Assembly: GCA_029287645.1 (NCBI GenBank) | Contig: JARFQS010000092.1 | Span: 1 to 5,266, forward strand | Length of the DNA stretch: 5,266 bases | Origin: Thermoanaerobaculia bacterium | Lineage (GTDB): Bacteria > Acidobacteriota > Thermoanaerobaculia > Multivoradales > JAHEKO01 | Direction of reading: 5' to 3' | In this document: one piece after another, positions 1 to 5,266 of the stretch | Layout: the number at the start of each line of letters is the position of its first letter | Position numbering within the stretch: the stretch's first letter is position 1 | Program-made: the position numbers and the translations under genes | Notes under the pieces: generated by a model | What the model saw: the letters and a program-made list of their open reading frames with translations, nothing else | Databases searched by the model: none | Told to the model about the DNA's origin: nothing

Positions 1-729
1 ACGCGCCGCTCCCATCCAGCCTCGCCGCCTCTCGAGCCCACCCTCCTCCAGCTCTTCTACGGGCACTTCCTCTGCGGTGCGCCCGAAGAGCACCGGCTCG
101 GCCTCCTCTTCCTCCAGGAGTCCGGCTTCCGCCTCCCCGGCCTCGGCCTCCTCGACCACGGTCGCAACGCGACTATGGGCTACCGCTACAATCACTTTGT
201 CCAACTCCACCATCAGCTCGACGCCCTTCGGCACGCCGAGATCCTTCACCTCGTAGTGATCGCCGATCTCCAGATCCTCTACGTCGAGGTCGATCTTCTG
301 GGGAATGTCGCCTGGGAGGCACTCGACCTCCACTTCGCGAGTGATGAAATCGAGGACGCCGCCCTCGTTCTTCACTCCCGTTGGCGTACCCTGGAGCTCG
401 ATCGGCACCTGGACCTTGACCTTTTCGGTCATGAGAACCCGCAGAAAGTCGATGTGGGTCACCTGACGGGTGATCGGGTCGATGGTCAGCTCTCGAACCA
501 TGGTATGTCGTTTCCGATCCGTCCCCGCCATCTTGAGCAGGAAGACCGCGTTCTCGCCACCGGTCTTCTTGAAGAGCTCGTGCAGGGTACGGCGGTCGAC
601 TTGGATGGCCACCGGATCGAGATCACCTCCGTAGACGACGGCAGGGATCAGACCCGCAGCGCGCAGCCGCCGATTGGCGTTCGTGCCGGTTTCTTCACGT
701 GATTGAACCTCGAGGGTGATATCGCTCAT
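1..729 (-). CDS. rplY: 50S ribosomal protein bL25, long CTC/TL5 form (3' end beyond window)
   Basis: Ribosomal protein of the large subunit that binds 5S rRNA. The frame gives 243 residues in the window with no stop codon, so the C-terminus is not seen. Residues about 4-98 form the L25 domain, with the family signatures GLIPAVVYGG (26-35) and DPITRQVTHIDFLRV (84-98). Residues about 102-185 match the second, beta-rich TL5 domain, including GTPTGVKNEGGVLD (114-127). From about 192 there is an acidic Glu/Ala tail, usual for CTC proteins. The ATG at 729 is supported by a GGGAGT ribosome-binding site 12 nt upstream and by the normal N-terminal length. It lies 23 nt behind prs, as in many proteobacteria where pth follows. 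Odd: the tail turns basic (LERRRGW, 232-238) and reaches an in-frame Met at 15-13 without a stop. Family assignment is firm; the C-terminal end is unknown. Confidence 0.95.
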   Translation of the reverse strand, partial: MSDITLEVQSREETGTNANRRLRAAGLIPAVVYGGDLDPVAIQVDRRTLHELFKKTGGENAVFLLKMAGTDRKRHTMVRELTIDPITRQVTHIDFLRVLMTEKVKVQVPIELQGTPTGVKNEGGVLDFITREVEVECLPGDIPQKIDLDVEDLEIGDHYEVKDLGVPKGVELMVELDKVIVAVAHSRVATVVEEAEAGEAEAGLLEEEEAEPVLFGRTAEEVPVEELEEGGLERRRGWMGAAR

Positions 730-740
730 GACAAAAAAGG

Positions 741-746
741 ACTCCC
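741..746 (-). promoter_or_regulatory. Shine-Dalgarno site of rplY
   Basis: GGGAGT on the minus strand lies in the 23-nt gap between the prs stop and the rplY ATG. Twelve nucleotides, including a run of six T, separate GGGAG from the start. The spacing is slightly long but it is the only purine-rich site available. No promoter is visible, so rplY is probably expressed from the upstream transcript. Confidence 0.55.
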
Positions 747-752
747 AACTGG

Positions 753-1709
753 CTAGACAAACAATGAGCTCACTGAGCTGTCTTCATGAATTCTACGAAT
801 TGCCTCACCGAGGAGAGGTGCAACCGACAGCGGCTTGAGCTTGTCGCATTGCCTCAACTTCTCTTCCAGAGGCGTAGTATTGGTAACCAGAACCATCTCC
901 AGAGGAGAGGCTTCGATTCTCTCCAGCGCGGGCCCCGACAGAACACCGTGGATTCCAGCGGCCAAGATTCGCTGGGCTCCGTTCTCCCGCAGAGCTTCGA
1001 CCGTCGAGGTCAGGGTCCCTGCGGTGTCGATGATGTCGTCGATCAGCATGACGCTTCTCTGATTCACGTCGCCGATGATGTGCATGACCTTGGCCTGATT
1101 CGGCGCCTCGCGACGCTTGTCGACGATGGCCAATCCGGCATCCAACCGCTTGGCAATGGCCCGTGCCCTCTCCACACCTCCCGCATCCGGGGAGACGATC
1201 ATCAGATCCGGGATCTCCAACTTGCGGATGGCGTCCAGAAGCACGGGCGCTGCAAACAGATGATCCACGGGCACATCGAAAAAGCCCTGGATCTGAGAGG
1301 CGTGCAGATCCATGGTGAGAATACGATCCGCGCCAGCCGCCGAGATCAGGTCCGCTACCAGCTTGGCCGTGATCGGGACCCTCGGCCTGTCCTTCTTGTC
1401 CTGACGCGCATAGCCGTAGTAGGGAATGACCGCAGTGACCCGAGAGGCTGACGAGCGCTTGAGTGCGTCGAGAAGGATCAGGAGCTCCATCAGGTTCTCG
1501 CTGACCGGCGTGCAGGTCGGCTGGACGATATAGGCATCCGAGCCGCGAACGTTCTCGTCGATCTGACAGAAGATCTCGCCGTCGGAGAAATTGATCGCCT
1601 CGATGCGACCGAGGTCCAGATTCAGATAGTCACCGATCTCACGAACCAGTTCTGGATGCGCTCGCCCGCCAAAGATCTTCAACTCGCCGTACATCAATTG
1701 CTTCCCCAT
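753..1709 (-). CDS. prs: Ribose-phosphate pyrophosphokinase (PRPP synthetase, class I)
   Basis: Cytosolic enzyme that moves pyrophosphate from ATP to ribose 5-phosphate, making PRPP for purine, pyrimidine, NAD, His and Trp synthesis. The product is 318 aa, close to the usual 310-320. Visible motifs: NFSDGEI (40-46), YYGYARQDKKDRPRVPITAK (97-116), the metal-binding DLHASQIQGFF (134-144, His136), SPDAGG (173-178), the flexible-loop KRR (198-200) and the PRPP-binding loop VMLIDDIIDTAGT (220-232). The C-terminus SVSSLFV before TAG is typical, so no residues are missing. The start is ambiguous. ATG 1709 has TAGGA 11 nt upstream. Met6 at 1694 has GGGGA 8 nt upstream and gives 313 aa beginning MYGELKIF. 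The gene begins only 18 nt after the tRNA-Gln 3' end and precedes rplY, a widespread arrangement. The function is certain; the exact start is not. Confidence 0.97.
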   Translation of the reverse strand: MGKQLMYGELKIFGGRAHPELVREIGDYLNLDLGRIEAINFSDGEIFCQIDENVRGSDAYIVQPTCTPVSENLMELLILLDALKRSSASRVTAVIPYYGYARQDKKDRPRVPITAKLVADLISAAGADRILTMDLHASQIQGFFDVPVDHLFAAPVLLDAIRKLEIPDLMIVSPDAGGVERARAIAKRLDAGLAIVDKRREAPNQAKVMHIIGDVNQRSVMLIDDIIDTAGTLTSTVEALRENGAQRILAAGIHGVLSGPALERIEASPLEMVLVTNTTPLEEKLRQCDKLKPLSVAPLLGEAIRRIHEDSSVSSLFV

Positions 1710-1725
1710 CGAACTCGAATTCCTA
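1703..1725 (-). promoter_or_regulatory. Competing ribosome-binding sites for the two possible prs starts
   Basis: TAGGA at 1725-1721 serves the ATG at 1709 with 11 nt spacing and sits 2 nt after the tRNA CCA end. GGGGA at 1707-1703, inside the first codons, serves the ATG at 1694 with 8 nt spacing. Processing of the tRNA 3' end could trim or crowd the first site but would leave the second intact, so the 1694 start deserves equal weight. This is inference from position and spacing. Confidence 0.4.
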
Positions 1726-1727
1726 AA

Positions 1728-1802
1728 TGGCTGGGGCGGTAGGATTCGAACCTACGAATGCCGGATCCAAAGTCCGGTGCCTTACCACTTGGCGACGCCC
1801 CA
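1728..1802 (-). tRNA. tRNA-Gln (anticodon UUG)
   Basis: A 75-nt tRNA with encoded CCA. The acceptor stem TGGGGCG pairs perfectly with CGCCCCA, followed by discriminator G and CCA. The anticodon stem CCGGA/TCCGG closes the loop CTTTGGA, giving anticodon TTG, which reads CAA and by wobble CAG. The T arm is GTAGG-TTCGAAT-CCTAC. The U-A first pair and G73 discriminator fit glutaminyl-tRNA identity. It lies between spoVG and prs in the same direction. I see no own promoter in the 105 nt upstream and no terminator after it, so it is probably cut out of the operon transcript by RNase P and 3' nucleases. A tRNA-Gln between ispE and prs is also found in Pseudomonas. Confidence 0.97.
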
Positions 1803-1907
1803 TAGTCAGCAAATCCCTCGACGATTCCGCTCGCCACAAAGCCAGAGGCCCGAACCCGAGAACACCCCGGTGGCCTGAAAAACTCCTGTCTCCCCGAGTC
1901 GTTCCGA

Positions 1908-2315
1908 TCAAGAATTCCAGAAGGAATCCCGCAAATGCATCTCGGCCACTTCCTCGAGGCTCTTCTTCTCGACGGATTCTTCGGACTGGCTCACCGCGGG
2001 CGGCTCTTCCTTTTCAGGCGGCGACGCCTGACCGGTTTCCCGCACCTCGCCCGAGCTCTGCCCAGACAGGACGCGATCATACTCCGAAAGGATCTGATTT
2101 TCGAGCATCTTCCGAGTTTCGTTGTTGAGCGGATGGGCAACGTCCTTGAACTTGCCATTGCGCTTTTTCCGGCTCGGCATGCTGATGAACAGTCCGTCCT
2201 TGCCCTGAATCACCTTGATGTCGTTCACCATGAAACAGTTTTCGAAAACGATGGAGACAAAGGCGCGCAGCTTCTCCTCGTCGACTGGGAAGACCTTGAC
2301 CTCGGTGATCTGCAT
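1908..2315 (-). CDS. spoVG: SpoVG family nucleic-acid-binding regulator
   Basis: The 135-aa product has the whole SpoVG domain in residues about 1-83: MQITEVKVFPV at the start, NDIKVIQGKDGLFISMPSRK in the centre (31-50), and FKDVAHPLN (56-64) followed by the helix ending ILSEYDRVL. SpoVG proteins are small cytosolic DNA/RNA-binding proteins, known for septation and sporulation effects in Bacillus and for gene regulation in staphylococci and Borrelia; the targets here are unknown. Bacillus SpoVG is about 97 aa. Here a polar tail of about 50 residues, rich in Glu, Ser and Pro and probably disordered, ends in a helix-like segment SLEEVAEMHLRDSFWNS. The ATG follows AAGGGA by 7 nt, and that site directly adjoins the ispE stop codon, 13 nt upstream of the start, so co-translation with ispE is likely. 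The stop is TGA. The family call is firm; the role is not known. Confidence 0.9.
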   Translation of the reverse strand: MQITEVKVFPVDEEKLRAFVSIVFENCFMVNDIKVIQGKDGLFISMPSRKKRNGKFKDVAHPLNNETRKMLENQILSEYDRVLSGQSSGEVRETGQASPPEKEEPPAVSQSEESVEKKSLEEVAEMHLRDSFWNS

Positions 2316-2322
2316 CGAAAAG

Positions 2323-2328
2323 TCCCTT
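2323..2328 (-). promoter_or_regulatory. Shine-Dalgarno site of spoVG
   Basis: AAGGGA on the minus strand sits 7 nt before the spoVG ATG and immediately follows the ispE TGA. It confirms the spoVG start and suggests that ribosomes ending on ispE can reinitiate here. Confidence 0.7.
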
Positions 2329-3210
2329 TCACTGAACGACTCGAAGTCGTCGGAGTGCGCTGCGATTCAACGTGCGGACGTGAAACACCCGACAGCTGCT
2401 CGGCAACCTGCTTTCCAGATCCGCTCTTCCGACCGATTCCTCGAAGCTAGCAATCCAGGTAGCACCACTGCCGGAGAGCCGCACCAGACCTGCTCCGGCT
2501 TCGACCAGCGCATTATATACGCGACGCACCTCGGGAAATCGCCGCACGACCGATGGCTCCAGGTCGTTCCATGCTCTGTCCACCATCTGCCAATCGGCAC
2601 CCTCCTCCCAGGAGAGCCGGCCCATACTAGAAACCTCCCGATGCGCTGTCAATTCCCCGAAATCACGGAATACCTCCGCCGTCGATACCTCGACTCTCGG
2701 GGTCACGAGCCACATTTCTCTCGGAGCCAGATCAGGGAGCGCGACAATCTCGTCGCCCCGCCCCACTCCAAGCGCGGTACCACCGGTCAGGAAATAGGGG
2801 ACGTCGGCTCCCAGAGCCCGTGCGAGCTCCTCCAGATCCGCGTGGGTCGCTTGCTCCGCCCCGAGCAGTTCTCGCAAGCCCAAGAGCACTGTCGCTGCGT
2901 TGCTGCTACCCCCACCCAGCCCACCTCCCACTGGAATCCTCTTCTCGAGGGTCATGCGCGCTCCGCCCGCCAGGGGCCAGGCGGCCAGGAACGAGGTTGC
3001 GGCCTGGCGTGCGAGATTGCGTTCGTCGGACGGCAATGGATGACCCACGACCTCGAGGTCTACACCCCGACCGCCGACCTCGAGGCTCACCCGATCATGG
3101 AGGTCGACAGTCTGGAAGACCGTACTCAGCTCATGGTAGCCATCTGGCCGGACACCGAGAACTTCGAGGTGCAGGTTGATCTTGGCAAAGCTACGGTAGG
3201 TGGCTCGCAT
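2329..3210 (-). CDS. ispE: 4-diphosphocytidyl-2-C-methyl-D-erythritol kinase
   Basis: GHMP-family kinase of the non-mevalonate (MEP) isoprenoid pathway. It phosphorylates the 2-hydroxyl of CDP-methylerythritol with ATP, in the cytosol. The 293 residues fit the family (about 280-300). Motif 1, SFAKINLHLEVLG (7-19), carries the catalytic Lys10. The ATP-binding loop PVGGGLGGGSSNAATVLLGL is at 93-112. LGADVPYFLTGGTALGVGRG (133-152) carries the catalytic Asp136. Motif 3, RLSGSGAT, is at 244-251. The ATG at 3210 is chosen because the conserved protein begins there (RSFAKINLH). The same frame stays open to 3573, but that extension is low-complexity and antigenic to nothing known; it is only the lipoprotein gene read in another frame. 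The start overlaps the lipoprotein gene by 20 nt and lacks a clear ribosome-binding site, so translational coupling is likely. All active-site residues are present. Confidence 0.96.
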   Translation of the reverse strand: MRATYRSFAKINLHLEVLGVRPDGYHELSTVFQTVDLHDRVSLEVGGRGVDLEVVGHPLPSDERNLARQAATSFLAAWPLAGGARMTLEKRIPVGGGLGGGSSNAATVLLGLRELLGAEQATHADLEELARALGADVPYFLTGGTALGVGRGDEIVALPDLAPREMWLVTPRVEVSTAEVFRDFGELTAHREVSSMGRLSWEEGADWQMVDRAWNDLEPSVVRRFPEVRRVYNALVEAGAGLVRLSGSGATWIASFEESVGRADLESRLPSSCRVFHVRTLNRSALRRLRVVQ

Positions 3211-3787
3211 CACAATCCGCGGGTTGGTAACCGCTCGGGACCTGGAGATCGACGAGGGGCCCTCGCAGGGGCTCGCTGACGACTTCTCGCCACCTGATCT
3301 GGATCCCCTGGCGGTGAGAGAGCATGCCGCCCGCTCCCTGCCGGCTCCACCAGAGCACCGGTCTTTCCCCTTCCCAAAGAACCCATGATAGCGGTCGGCC
3401 GGAGTCGAGACGGGCGGTCCAGCGCCGCCCGTCCAAACTCTGATACTCGATCTCCTCGGCCGAGCTCCGGGCGATGGTTTGGGGCATTGTGGGGAGGAAC
3501 CCGAGGAGAACCCGAGGAAGCGACGGCCATGGCATGGCCTCGAGCACCGGGTCCGGTAATCGAACATCTTCACCTGCGCAGAACTGTCTGCCTCGATGAT
3601 CGATCAAAAGGGTCTCCCCATCGCTGGCTTGGAGGCTCCACAACGGGCGTCCAATCGAATCGGTGGTCGACACCTGAAACGAGGACTCAGACGCGAGCTT
3701 CAGCACCAGCTTCATACCACCGCGCCCCTCCTGCCCTTCGTACCTGACCCTGAACAGCCGTTGCGTCTCCAGGGACTCCCCTGGCAT
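3191..3787 (-). CDS. LolB-like outer-membrane lipoprotein, body downstream of an in-frame amber codon
   Basis: LolB accepts lipoproteins from the carrier LolA and inserts them into the outer membrane. The call rests on position directly before ispE and after a TPR gene, as in Pseudomonas, and on LolB-like layout. The N-terminal part RLFRVRYEG leads into KLVLKLASESSFQVSTTD. A GRPLWSLQASDGETLLIDHR segment (residues 46-65) resembles the LolB strand pair around its GSTELEL and VQLVDNKGQ regions. LLGFLP (94-99) matches the LolB LGLPG turn, and the protein ends VPSGYQPAD. Identity is weak, so a related DUF4292-type lipoprotein is possible. The first Met after the amber is at 3787 and gives 198 aa, but it has no ribosome-binding site and no signal peptide. 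The natural start is probably ATG 3925, which would give 244 residues if the TAG at 3841-3839 were a sense codon. The true stop is TAG, inside ispE. Confidence 0.6.
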   Translation of the reverse strand: MPGESLETQRLFRVRYEGQEGRGGMKLVLKLASESSFQVSTTDSIGRPLWSLQASDGETLLIDHRGRQFCAGEDVRLPDPVLEAMPWPSLPRVLLGFLPTMPQTIARSSAEEIEYQSLDGRRWTARLDSGRPLSWVLWEGERPVLWWSRQGAGGMLSHRQGIQIRWREVVSEPLRGPLVDLQVPSGYQPADCDASHLP

Positions 3788-3838
3788 TTCGAATCTCGGC
3801 GAGGCACCGTCGGGGTCCGGAAGGATACTTGGCCCGGA

Positions 3839-3925
3839 CTAGACGGCTGCACACTGTATTCCCAGAATGGCTACGAAAGCTATCGCACCCCGGGTGAGCC
3901 ATGAGTATCGATGGAAACCGGTCAT
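3839..3925 (-). pseudogene. Signal-peptide segment of the LolB-like gene, ended by in-frame TAG
   Basis: ATG 3925 opens 28 codons in exactly the frame of the LolB-like body. They read as a signal peptide: a basic start with Arg6 and Arg12, then the hydrophobic core GAIAFVAILGI, then Gln-Cys-Ala-Ala-Val. Codon 29 is TAG (3841-3839). After it the frame continues SGPSILPDPDGASP, a typical polar, proline-rich linker behind a lipoprotein cysteine, and runs open into the body at 3787. ATG 3925 is the only usual start codon between the preceding in-frame TAA (3973-3971) and the amber. The lipobox is imperfect because Gln precedes Cys instead of Gly, Ala or Ser. No good ribosome-binding site precedes the ATG. 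One substitution such as CAG to TAG would explain it. Whether this is a real mutation, a sequencing error or a tolerated amber cannot be decided here. Confidence 0.6.
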
Positions 3926-4024
3926 GAATTCTGAGCTCGAGGAGGAAGGGCTATGGCATGACCGAAGGTCTTACGGAGTCGCCAATGGCGTGCCCTCAGG
4001 CCTGGCTCGACTGCACCACACCTA
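3926..4024. other. Gap between the TPR gene and the LolB-like gene
   Basis: Ninety-nine nucleotides without a supported gene. On the minus strand there is no hairpin followed by a T-run and no recognisable -35/-10 pair. It contains the 8-bp palindrome CAGGCCTG and a pyrimidine stretch CCCTTCCTCCTC (3950-3939), just upstream of the lipoprotein ATG, where a purine-rich ribosome-binding site would be expected. Confidence 0.5.
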
Positions 4025-5266
4025 TCAGGGCGGCGCCAGACGATTCAGCTTGTCCCTGACAGCTGCGGAGTTCTCGTCCTCGAGATCCAGTGCCCGCTCA
4101 TAGTAGATCCGCGCCTTGTCTGGGCTGCCAAGAGCGACATACAGATCTCCCAGATGCTCGAACACTACCGCGTCGTCTCCTACCAATGAGGCTGCCTTCT
4201 CGAGGAAGCCACGAGCCTCCTCGTACTGGCCCAGCTGAAAATGTGCCCACCCCAGTGAGTCGTTGAAGGCACCATTCTCAGGCTCCAGCTCCACTGCCTG
4301 CTGAACCAGCGCCAGCGCCTGCTCGAGATTCTCCCCAGCCTCGGCCCACATGTACCCGAGGTAGTTCAGGGCGGGAGCGAACTGGGGATCGATATCCAAC
4401 ACCTGCTGTAGCAAGTCCTCGGCCTGGCGCTTCTTTCCAGATCGCTCGTGGGCAGCGGCCAACCAGAACAACAGACTCGTGGAGCCCGGATCCAACTCCA
4501 GGGCTCGCTCCAACGCCGGAATCGACTCCTCGTATCGCTCGTGCGTTTGATAGACCTCTGCGAGAAGTGTCAGGTCTTCGAGGGTGCCCCTCTCCGCCAG
4601 CCGAGCCAGGAGCTGTTCCGCTTCCCGATCACGACCCAGCCCGAGGAGAATCTCGGCCTGCCTCGCCCAGCCCCGTCGTTGAGCCAGGGTTCCAGGCTCG
4701 ATTCGGGAGAGGACTTCGAGAGCCTCTTCGGGTCGATCGGATCTGACAAGGGCTTCCACGAGGATCATTGCCATGTCCACATCCGACAGCGGCACTTCCC
4801 GGCCGATGAGAGGCTCGAACAGTCCCACGACCTTGTCCCAACGTGCCTGCCTCACGAGCACCAAGCCGCGCTGGATGCGGGCTTGATTCGCATCTTCGAC
4901 CTGCCCCGCCGAGCGTAGACGTCTTTCCATCGCCCTCAACGTCTCTTCGGCGGCCTCCGGATCTTGGCGACTCTCCAGCAATCTGGCCAGCAGAATCCCC
5001 AGATCGAGATTCATCGGATGGCTCTCGAGGAGATCTCTCGTGACGACAATGGCTTCGTCTTCTCTCCCCAGAGCGGCCAGGCCGAGGGCCTGCAGGTAAC
5101 GATTGGGATAGTAGCCCGGCTCCTCCTCCAGCATCTCCTCGACCAGTTGCAGAGCCCGGGAGTACTGACCCGACTGGTGCAGCTCGAACGCCAATCTGCG
5201 ACGCACTTCCGGATCGACCAGGACGTCTTTCGGCCCCCCTTCCAGCGTCTTCACGGCACTGGCATG
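4025..5266 (-). CDS. TPR-repeat protein (5' end probably beyond window)
   Basis: Helical repeat protein, at least 409 residues, built almost wholly of tetratricopeptide repeats. Counting from a GTG at 5254, clear repeats are at about 18-51 (FELHQSGQYSRALQLVEEML), 52-85, 225-258 (VYQTHERYEESIPALERALE), 259-292, 295-328 (ALNYLGYMWAEAGENLEQAL), 329-362 (DSLGWAHFQLGQYEEARGFL) and 363-396 (EHLGDLYVALGSPDKARIYY). The LNYLGY then DSLGW then EHLGD series is typical of the TPR protein next to lolB in proteobacteria (PA4667 type, about 590 aa). That family starts with a signal peptide and acts in the envelope; its exact role is unknown to me. The frame is open to the window edge, and the GTG at 5254 has no ribosome-binding site and would begin inside the repeat array, so the real start is probably upstream. 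The stop is TGA. The family is secure; the function is not. Confidence 0.85.
   Translation of the reverse strand, partial: HASAVKTLEGGPKDVLVDPEVRRRLAFELHQSGQYSRALQLVEEMLEEEPGYYPNRYLQALGLAALGREDEAIVVTRDLLESHPMNLDLGILLARLLESRQDPEAAEETLRAMERRLRSAGQVEDANQARIQRGLVLVRQARWDKVVGLFEPLIGREVPLSDVDMAMILVEALVRSDRPEEALEVLSRIEPGTLAQRRGWARQAEILLGLGRDREAEQLLARLAERGTLEDLTLLAEVYQTHERYEESIPALERALELDPGSTSLLFWLAAAHERSGKKRQAEDLLQQVLDIDPQFAPALNYLGYMWAEAGENLEQALALVQQAVELEPENGAFNDSLGWAHFQLGQYEEARGFLEKAASLVGDDAVVFEHLGDLYVALGSPDKARIYYERALDLEDENSAAVRDKLNRLAPP

Noticed and set aside
1803..1850. Promoter for tRNA-Gln.
   Set aside because: TTGTGG is followed at 17 nt by GGATTT, which is not a credible -10 element. No better pair is present.
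1841..1877. Possible hairpin between spoVG and tRNA-Gln (inner stem CCGGG/CTCGG at 1856-1870, outer GGCC pairing).
   Set aside because: The stem is short with a G-U pair and a bulge, and no T-run follows it on the transcribed strand; the T-run TTTTT precedes it. It does not qualify as an intrinsic terminator.
1935..2450. A 171-codon open frame on the plus strand.
   Set aside because: It is antisense to spoVG, whose family signature is complete, and matches nothing I recognise.
2215..3279. A 354-codon open frame on the plus strand.
   Set aside because: It lies antisense to ispE and the start of spoVG, both of which show clear family motifs. Its translation is low-complexity and rich in Pro, Arg and Ser, as expected from the reverse strand of a G+C-rich gene.
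3211..3573. N-terminal extension of IspE by 121 codons to an upstream ATG.
   Set aside because: IspE homologues begin at about RSFAKINLH, which matches the ATG at 3210. The extension overlaps the LolB-like gene in another frame and shows no recognisable domain.
3839..3841. TAG used generally as a sense codon in this genome.
   Set aside because: prs ends in TAG exactly at the conserved C-terminus SVSSLFV, and the LolB-like gene also ends in TAG at a plausible C-terminus. General reassignment is not supported.
3958..4059. A 33-codon plus-strand frame preceded by AGGAGG.
   Set aside because: The spacing is 12 nt, a nearer ATG at 3953 stops after two codons, the peptide has no recognisable features, and its 3' part overlaps the end of the TPR gene.

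Overview
The window is a compact bacterial housekeeping cluster of high G+C content. Every supported gene lies on the minus strand, so transcription runs from high to low coordinates. In that order it holds: a TPR-repeat protein whose 5' end is probably cut off by the window edge (4025-5266), a LolB-like outer-membrane lipoprotein gene interrupted by an in-frame amber codon (3191-3925), ispE (2329-3210), a SpoVG-family gene (1908-2315), tRNA-Gln(UUG) (1728-1802), prs (753-1709), and the bL25/CTC ribosomal protein gene rplY (1-729, with no stop codon before the window edge).

The order TPR protein - lolB - ispE - tRNA-Gln - prs - rplY is, from memory, the one found in Pseudomonas (followed there by pth and ychF). 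SpoVG between ispE and the tRNA is not part of the Pseudomonas layout. SpoVG is typical of Firmicutes, spirochaetes, deltaproteobacterial lineages and some Acidobacteria. An outer-membrane lipoprotein together with SpoVG and a long CTC-type bL25 suggests a diderm such as a deltaproteobacterial or acidobacterial lineage. This is inference; nothing in the window fixes the taxon.

The genes are tightly packed. The lipoprotein gene and ispE overlap by 20 nt, ispE and spoVG are 13 nt apart, tRNA and prs are 18 nt apart, and prs and rplY are 23 nt apart. The two larger gaps are about 100 nt each (3926-4024 and 1803-1907), and I see no convincing promoter or intrinsic terminator in either. A single polycistronic transcript with the tRNA cut out of it is the simplest reading. 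Functionally the cluster joins envelope biogenesis (lipoprotein localisation, isoprenoid precursors through the MEP pathway) to nucleotide supply (PRPP) and translation (tRNA-Gln, bL25).

Nothing here looks like a new defence or mobile system. The points that deserve a second look are the amber codon directly after the signal peptide of the LolB-like gene, the rplY frame that runs through its acidic tail into a possible Pth-like start without a stop, and the prs start codon placed directly behind a tRNA that must be processed.
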